The notes under the pieces are model-generated. The model was not told where the DNA came from. It saw nothing but the letters and a program-made list of their open reading frames with translations, and did no database searches. Made by a program: the position numbers and the translations under genes. From Clarkia xantiana subsp. parviflora (taxonomy: Eukaryota > Streptophyta > Magnoliopsida > Myrtales > Onagraceae), in contig JAPTYO010000007.1 in assembly GCA_036873135.1 (NCBI GenBank), forward strand, positions 24,410,763 through 24,474,762: 64,000 nucleotides of DNA, written 5' to 3'. Within the stretch, counting starts at the first letter, position 1. The number at the start of each line of letters is the position of its first letter. Shown here piece after piece: positions 57,852-64,000 of the stretch.

Positions 57852-59972
57852 TCAAGCTGGTAATTCAAGCTTCTTGTTGTTCTTCCAGCTGTACATTCAT
57901 TAAGAATTTAACAAAATGGAGGCATGTTATGGACTTGCATAAAGATTGAACATGTTTCAGAGACTAAAGATACTTCACCTGTCGAAGTAGTAATAGAAGA
58001 AGTCTGCATAAAGCAGTGTTTGGATGAGTCCTGAAATCCAAGCTGCAAAAATCCAATCAAACAAGAACCATTTTAACCTTTTAGCAGGGAAAAAAATAAT
58101 TCCAGACAATTAAAACAAAGAAACAGAGTCTTACGTATCCAGTGAACATAGTGAGGCTCAGTGAAGTAACGATAGATCCAGTTCATAAGATAGAATCCCC
58201 GGTAACCGCTGCACAAAGTAAAGAAATATACGAGTTAGAATCATTGGCTATATGAGTCATTGAGTATGGTAAATATCTCTAGAAAAATGCCAAAACCAAT
58301 TCAAAGTAAAAGGTTAAACTCTCAACATTCACATTCAATCCTCCATTATGTGTATTAAAGGATGTTGAAAAAGAATGGAAAAGGCTCAACAGAAACAATA
58401 GGCATGAAGATTGCTAAGGAAACGATTGTTTCTGAACAAGCAACTTAGGTTGTACTTTTCTAACATTAAAAAAAAGAGACTAGTCTAACATGGGTCGACA
58501 TCAACCTGCACACTAGTTACAAACGGAAAATCGCATTTCGTGAATGTTGGATAGCCCCAGCCAAAGGTCCATTAAATCAAGAAGAGAGAAGAAAACAAAC
58601 AGACAAATCATATACAGCTTAAAGACAGCAGTAAGTGGTGGAGTTATAAAAAATATGACATACCCAAGAAGAAGTACATATTGTCCTGTTAAGTTATCAA
58701 TGTTATTTGTTCTCTGCAACAGTACAAGTTGAGGTAGTATAGCCACAGCTTCTAAATATAAGGAGAATGACCACATAACCTGCATATCTCAATAATAACA
58801 GAAAATTATTAAAGCCTCCTTCAGTGCAACAAAGATCAGTTGTAAGGAGTAACAAATCTAATTACCTCCTTAAAAGTGAATTTTTCATGGATAAGAAGGG
58901 CCAAAAAAAGGCATGGCAGGATAAGGAAATAGTGTCGAAATGTGTCTTGATCTTTGTCATAGGATCTCCGGACTATCTTGTGGTGTCTGATGTACCAAAC
59001 GATTGAGAATGAACTTCCCAAGAATATTATCTTCATGACAGAGTTATATAGGGATATATAATCCGTGAAAAGATCCAAGTAACGAGTGGCAAACACCAGT
59101 GCATACAGTTCTTGAGTCTTCAAAGAAACCCCTGCACACAATAAAAGTCATATCCAACCATCGGTCAAAATTTATCAGATGTCAACTGACAACATGATTC
59201 ATGAACGTAAAGCTTCTCCATAAACTTTCTATCTATTTTCTCTAAAAGGGTCTCCATTATGATACCCAAATAAGGCAGAACGTATAAACCTCAAAGTGGA
59301 AGCTTTTATCCATTCAGCACATTCTCTACGATGAAATTTATTGCATGGTAATTTTATTTTTTTTTTTCAAATTTGCATAACATAAAAATTACATTTATTT
59401 GCCCTATGGATCCATTTGATATTTCAACTCAAAAGTTTTGAGCTCCCCGTGAAAGCTATATATAAGATGCTGAAGCTCAGTGACATTAAAAATTTCAATT
59501 TTGATAAGATCCGAAAAGAAAAATCAGAGGAGGTGAGCTATATAAGTACTGTGAGCTCAAAATTCAATTTCCAGATACATCTAATGAATGAAAAACATCG
59601 ACTTCAGGCCTTTCTCGCAACTCGCAAGCTTCATATAGCAAACTCTATTCCATAAGATATAAATCGAACAAATCCCGTACAAACTGATCATAGCCACTCC
59701 CTGCCAACAAATTCATCAACGATTTCCTCAAATCTTAGAATACATTTCCAAAATTAATGAGAAAAGAAGAAGCACATCTTAGCAGTGCAGGTATCGACCA
59801 CGTCTCCATCCATGGAAATTCAACATACAACAAGAACTGCGCAGCGCTGCTGATGAACAAAAGGAGACAGAGATCATGTACCGGCGCATGATTTGATTGT
59901 GTGGATCTTGAGGAGCAATACGAGGACGCTCAACAGATGCGTCAGATCTCCGGCGAGGCGGAAGATATTCAT
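57852..59972 (-). CDS. ERD2: ER lumen protein-retaining receptor (K/HDEL receptor, ERD2)
   Basis: Seven-span Golgi receptor that binds the C-terminal K/HDEL of escaped ER proteins and returns them in COPI vesicles. Six exons (59882-59972, 58866-59131, 58664-58779, 58135-58208, 57979-58042, 57852-57888) join in phase to 215 residues, the exact family length. It starts MNIFRLAGDLTHL, continues with SLKTQELYALVFATRYLDLF, RRSYDKDQDTFRHYFL, EAVAILPQLVLLQRTNNIDN and ILNW/LMNW-type IYRYFTEPH, and ends ADFFYYYF..WKNNKKLELPA. The last two exons are short but have good splice sites. All family-defining blocks are present. The other Golgi-cycle gene in the window, ARF1, is unlinked in function here. Confidence 0.97.
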
Positions 59973-60394
59973 CCTTGCTGTCGACTTTGCAGAAGCTACG
60001 CACAGTAAACGATATGCTTACAGATCTCTCGGCCTTCCGTCTTCAGTCGATCGGAAGGTCGGAGCCGATTGAAGAGTTAGCTCAAAAATCGGCCGAAAAG
60101 AGTTCCGGAGCTCGGAGATTCACCGGAGAGAGAAGAATCCGATGAGGACCTCCGGCTGTTTCGGTATATCTGTGGCGGGCTTTGTTTGGATATCGGATCA
60201 CTGATTAACGGCAGTGTATCTGGTGGGCTTTGAATATCTCCTGGAGTGGAGTCTACTCGAGAGTCAGTGCCAGATGTCGGGATGTCGTTAAACGTTGACT
60301 TAATATTTGTTAAGCGAGTTTCATCCTTGTTCTTGCAGAAGTTACCAATTGCATCCTCAAATATTCTTCCTCTTGTCAAAACTATGCTCACGCT
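59973..60394 (-). other. ERD2 5' leader and promoter region
   Basis: C/T-rich on the minus strand close to the ERD2 start codon, consistent with a 5' UTR. A 109-codon open frame (60077-60406) is Ser/Pro-rich, overlaps the start of the hAT element and has no family resemblance; I treat it as noncoding. No defined cis element can be claimed. Confidence 0.35.
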
Positions 60395-60995
60395 TAGGGG
60401 TGGCAATTGCTGACCTGCTTTTAGGCACCAGATAGATCTGTGACACGACTAGACATGTTTTTAGGTATGTCCGTGTAGATCTGATATGTAGGACCACGAT
60501 AGACACGCATCGGCACGACTTATTTGAAACTTAATATTTATTATTTATATAGACCAGTAATTGGTATATTTACAAAACTTAGCATTTGTACAAATTCTGG
60601 TCTATAAAGTGTAAGTGGAGAATGAGTGTTTTCGAAGTTGTAATTCTCGAGAGGAGGCACAGGCACAGGCCGCTGAGGGTATAAATTATAATGTCGGGGG
60701 TGGTGTGAGATTTCGCTGAGCTGGAAAGTGAAAGCATGTTGATTATCGAGGAGTAAAGTTCGTGTTTTTTTCACCAAAAAAATTGAGTTTTTTCATTTTC
60801 ATCAAGTTCCAACACGAGATCTGTTTTGACACGAAAATTCTGTGTCTCGTGTCGTGTCCAGTGTGACACGGGATCTGCCATGTCAACTCCCGTGTTTGGA
60901 AAACCTGCTACACATTTAGGGTGATCTGTTATGACACGAGAGATCTATTGACACGCGTGTCACTAGCGACACGACACGATCCGATTGCCACCCTA
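60395..60995. mobile_element. hAT-type MITE, 601 bp, upstream of ERD2
   Basis: Termini TAGGGGTGGCAATTGC and GATTGCCACCCTA are inverted copies. The flanks CTCACGCT (60387-60394) and CTCATGCC (60996-61003) match at 6 of 8 positions, so this copy is older than the one at 20392-20943, which has the same ends. The arms contain cgtgtcgtgtc- and gacacgac-type repeats. It has no transposase. Confidence 0.8.
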
Positions 60996-61443
60996 CTCAT
61001 GCCTTATCATAGGTTCACAATTAGAGTGTAAACAAGTCAAGCCAAGTATCTGAGAATCTCAATTCGAATTTCAACTCGACCGAGCTTGAAAGTTCAGTGT
61101 CATACTCGCCGAGCTCAACGCGACTCGCTAAGTTTAAAATTGAATTCGGACTTGACTCAATACTAAAAAAAACTCGTTTGGACTGACCAAATACAAGTGG
61201 GAATTATAAATGAAAACATTTTTATAACCATCACTTTACAATTTACGAACTGAGCTGACGCAATGTGAGTGCTGGATTGTGATTATTCTAGATTAGGAGC
61301 AGCTCACACAAAGTGTATCAAACTTTGAGCATATGTAGATTTATATAATCATAATAACTTCTCAAATATTTAATATAAACTAGTCGACCTTTTTTCATTG
61401 TTCAAGCAACATAGCAAAGCCAACAAAATTCTACAAGCAAAAA
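60996..61443. other. Spacer with remnant of the 'ctcgactc' element
   Basis: The block 61025-61180 (gtgtaaacaagtcaagcc, then tcaactcgaccgagctt, ctcaacgcgactcgc) is a truncated copy of the family at 19800-20316. The remainder is AT-rich and includes the likely 3' UTR of the minus-strand gene ending at 61444. Confidence 0.5.
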
Positions 61444-63664
61444 CTAGTAATTCTCTGATACAGGCCTGGAAGGAAATAGCCTTAGAAGAAACGTAACAAG
61501 TGACCAAAGGCATATCAGACCAAGGGCTTGGAAACACACTATCATCGCAACTAGCGCACCGCTTCTGTCGTATAATTCCTGAGTTGGAGGAAGATTCTTC
61601 AATGCAAACATTAACATCTCGACATAATGAGCCGCTTTCGTTAACTGGTATAGCCGATATACCTGTAACAAATTAATCAACACCAATAATTATAAATCTA
61701 CATGTAGCGTTGATGCACATAATTATTCAAGACTCTTTATTTTGGTGGCTTATATGATAACTGTGCTCCGGAGAGTGAGATGTATGAAAAATTACTAACT
61801 TTTTATAATGTAAGAAAATTTGGGTACCTCAAAAATGATGGGAACCAGAGGCCAACAAGATGAACCAGTCTTGTCGAGACTCTTCTCAAAGAGAAGCTGC
61901 GCAAGACAGCCGAATAGAAAAGGAGCTACTGCAACTACTGATTGGACACCAATGACCGGCCAAAATACGTAAACCAAAAACACCGGGATCAACACTTTGA
62001 ACCCCATTGTTAAGAAAGCCGACATCAAGTAATCTTTAAGACCGGTTATAAGCCCCCATCTCTTTGGGCTGAATTCAAGGTACGGTCTTTGAACGCGATC
62101 TGTTATACCCAAGAAGGTTGCAAGACCTAGGTAGAACATTGCCTCGAAACATATTGAAGACACAAATGCTGCAAAATAAGATAACTTGTTAGTTATTTCG
62201 ATCCGTTGCTCAAAGTAATGTTACAGCAACACAAAACACGTACCAGCAAGAGTCTCGTTCTTGAAGAGGATCTCAATTGCGTTTCCGAGAAAGAACTGTG
62301 GAAGGATTAATGATGATATGAGAACAACGGGCGCAACAATCCATAGACGCGACCCGCTTTTTTCAGCAAAAGGAGTTGATTCTAACCTCCCTGCTTCAAC
62401 CAATTGGTGGGTCAATCCATGGAATGAAACCGAACCAGATTTTCCACGGAAAGGATCCAAGCTTGTACTTTTGTCATTAGGTACAACTCCTGTTCTCTTT
62501 CCTCTATAAACAGGTTCCACATCCTTACTCGAACTACACCTAGTTGTTATTCTCTTCAGCCTATACTGAAAAGGCTCCTCGATTCTCCCCCGTAGTCTAA
62601 GCTGCAAACCGACTGATCAAATTCCTCAGTTAGAGCAGGCACAAATCTAAAGTAAACCCCTCAGGGCAGCCATTCTATTGCTAAACAAAGCTGCATCACA
62701 AATCCAAAGTTGCTTAAAACTCATAAAACTATGGAGTATACAAAGTAAACAGACTATATAACGTTTTGGCAGTAATTATTTTTCCAATCTAGAAGCTCCA
62801 AAGAGTCGGTCCTCTGCTGGATCATCTGGACTTAAACTATCAGTAGACTTAGGAACTGTTTAGTTAGCCGGAATTCGCATACCCGAAAACATTGAAATCC
62901 TGGATTATGGATGGGAATATACAACAAGATAATGTAGATTGTTGTGTTTGGTATGCACGAATAATCCTGTAAACACTCGGGAAACGAATACCTCCATTTT
63001 ACCATTATTATGAATCCCAATAAGGATTCGAAGTTCGAACACCCCCTCCCTTCCCTTCCCCTCCATTTCACCCAAAATCCAAAACACACCTTTTTGGGAA
63101 TTCACATACACGAAAATATTGAAATCCTGAATTATGGATGGGAATATGCAACAAGATAATGTAAATTGCTGTGTTCGGTATGCATGGATAATCCTGTAAA
63201 CACTCAGGGAAACGAATCCCTCCATTTTACTATTATTATGAAGCCAATAAGATATTCGAAGTTCGAACACGCCCTCCGTTCCCTTTCCCTCCATTTTACC
63301 CCTAATTCCTAAAGCCAAAACAAACCCTAAGTCTCGACTCCTTTCATCGTCTTTCCATGTGCCTTGAATCTAAATACAGAATCAAACCAATCGGTTCAAG
63401 AAATTGAGGAGAGAAGCAGAGAGAGCTTACAGCTTGATGCATTTCCTGAAACCTTGGGATTCTTCAACGTCTTATTGCACCCGATACGCTATAATTAAAA
63501 CTTTAGCTACGTCAACAGAGCAGAAATTGAGAGGAATCGAACCCAAAAGGGAAAGATAACTAAGAAGTAAGAACTGAACTTACAAATTGACCAGATAAAC
63601 TGCGTTGATCAAACAAATTGAGCATTGGGGCTGACACCGCCCCAAAAACTGATTGGGTTTGCAT
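61444..63664 (-). CDS. Multi-spanning membrane protein, probably plastid; unrecognised
   Basis: Exons 62244-62601, 61828-62168 and 61444-61662 join in phase and are secure. A first exon 63584-63664 (MQTQSVFGAVSAPMLNLFDQR) and a 15-nt microexon 63431-63445 (EMHQA) are the best phase-compatible start I can build, giving about 337 residues. Alternatively translation starts at the ATG inside the microexon. The N-terminal third is basic and Ser/Arg-rich, like a transit peptide. Hydrophobic segments follow: VVLISSLILPQFFLG, FEAMFYLGLATFLGI, FKVLIPVFLVYVFWPVIG, VVAVAPFLFGCLAQLLF and MIVCFQALGLICLWSLVTF, so four or five spans. The signature PKRWGLITGLKDYL lies between spans. I do not recognise the family, so no function is assigned. 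Confidence 0.78.
62868..63323. repeat. Tandem duplication, 2 x about 228 bp, within an intron
   Basis: Copy 1 (about 62868-63095) and copy 2 (about 63099-63323) share ggaattc(g/a)cata, attatggatgggaatat, caacaagataatgta, ataatcctgtaaacactc and cgaagttcgaacac, at roughly 90 percent identity by eye. The pair lies in the long intron between the microexon and exon 3 of the membrane-protein gene. No coding role. Confidence 0.85.
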
Positions 63665-64000
63665 TGACACACGCGGATTGCATACACAGATGGAGGTTTT
63701 GTAAAATCTCAGTTTTTTCCTTAAACCCTAGGTAGGCGCTGTTTTGGATAGTAAGGACCTCCTGGAAGGCATAACTATGTAATTTTAAATATTTGTATGA
63801 TTTATAAACAATGTAATTTTATTATTATTATATTAATTTTTATTAAAGTGTATATATCTTAATATAATAATTTTTAAAAAAATAGCTAACTAATACGCAT
63901 AGTCTATTGCGCGTATGCGTGTATGCATTCCTTCTAGTGTATGTGTGTATGCATTCCTTGTAGTGTATGCATGCCTTGCAGCGTAGACGCGCCTCCTCCT
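63665..64000. other. Spacer; AT-rich element remnant and short minisatellite
   Basis: The segment 63808-63885 (aatttta, attattattatattaat, then a tatatcttaatataata stretch) resembles the interior of the element at 36860-36910. At 63905-63985 the motif gtgtatgcattccttgtagt and variants repeats about three times. No gene at the right edge of the window. Confidence 0.5.

Noticed and set aside
60077..60406. 109-codon Ser/Pro-rich frame upstream of ERD2
   Set aside because: It overlaps the ERD2 leader/promoter and the terminus of a hAT MITE; no homology and no splice or UTR support.

Overview
The window is nuclear DNA of a flowering plant, almost certainly a eudicot. It has GT-AG spliced genes with long AT-rich introns, plant-only families (a TDIF-type CLE peptide, a class VII receptor-like cytoplasmic kinase, a CC-NBS-LRR resistance gene, a cysteine-rich defensin-like gene) and dense layers of plant transposable elements. 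Nothing seen is bacterial, organellar or viral. The species cannot be named from the sequence.

Layout. 1-13 kb: a decaying repeat array built from copies of a defensin-like (DEFL) gene. Only the unit at 10.6-11.7 kb has both exons. Insertions (a Helitron-type end, hAT and Mutator-type foldbacks) and a truncated CCDC25-like pseudogene interrupt it. 14-26 kb: a gene-rich block with an ARF1-class GTPase (+), a nucleostemin-like NSN1 GTPase (-) and a 503-residue probable plastid protein (+). 26-31 kb: gene-poor. 31.3 kb: a single-exon CLE gene with the exact TDIF dodecapeptide. 33.5-41 kb: a transposon pile, including a Helitron that carries a broken PPR gene inside an older inverted-repeat element. 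42-46 kb: an RPS2/RPS5-class NLR on the minus strand, cut by a 1.24-kb foldback element with a perfect 9-bp target duplication. 46.9-47.2 kb: the first two exons of a TTL (urate degradation) gene. 47.3-53.4 kb: a nested stack of four elements, including a non-autonomous LTR retrotransposon and a hAT-type MITE that carries a kinase fragment. 55.5-63.7 kb: a second gene-rich block with a PBL-type kinase (+), the K/HDEL receptor ERD2 (-) and a multi-spanning, probably plastid, membrane protein (-).

The intact genes do not form a pathway; they are ordinary housekeeping and signalling genes (Golgi traffic: ARF1 and ERD2; ribosome assembly: NSN1; vascular peptide signalling: CLE41/44-like; immune or receptor relay: PBL kinase). 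The most notable content is how mobile elements have reshaped the region. At least six foldback elements have exact 9-bp target duplications and four hAT-type MITEs have exact 8-bp ones. Three cases of gene-fragment carriage or gene severing can be read directly. Exon coordinates were derived by hand from splice sites, reading phase and family similarity; no database search was possible.
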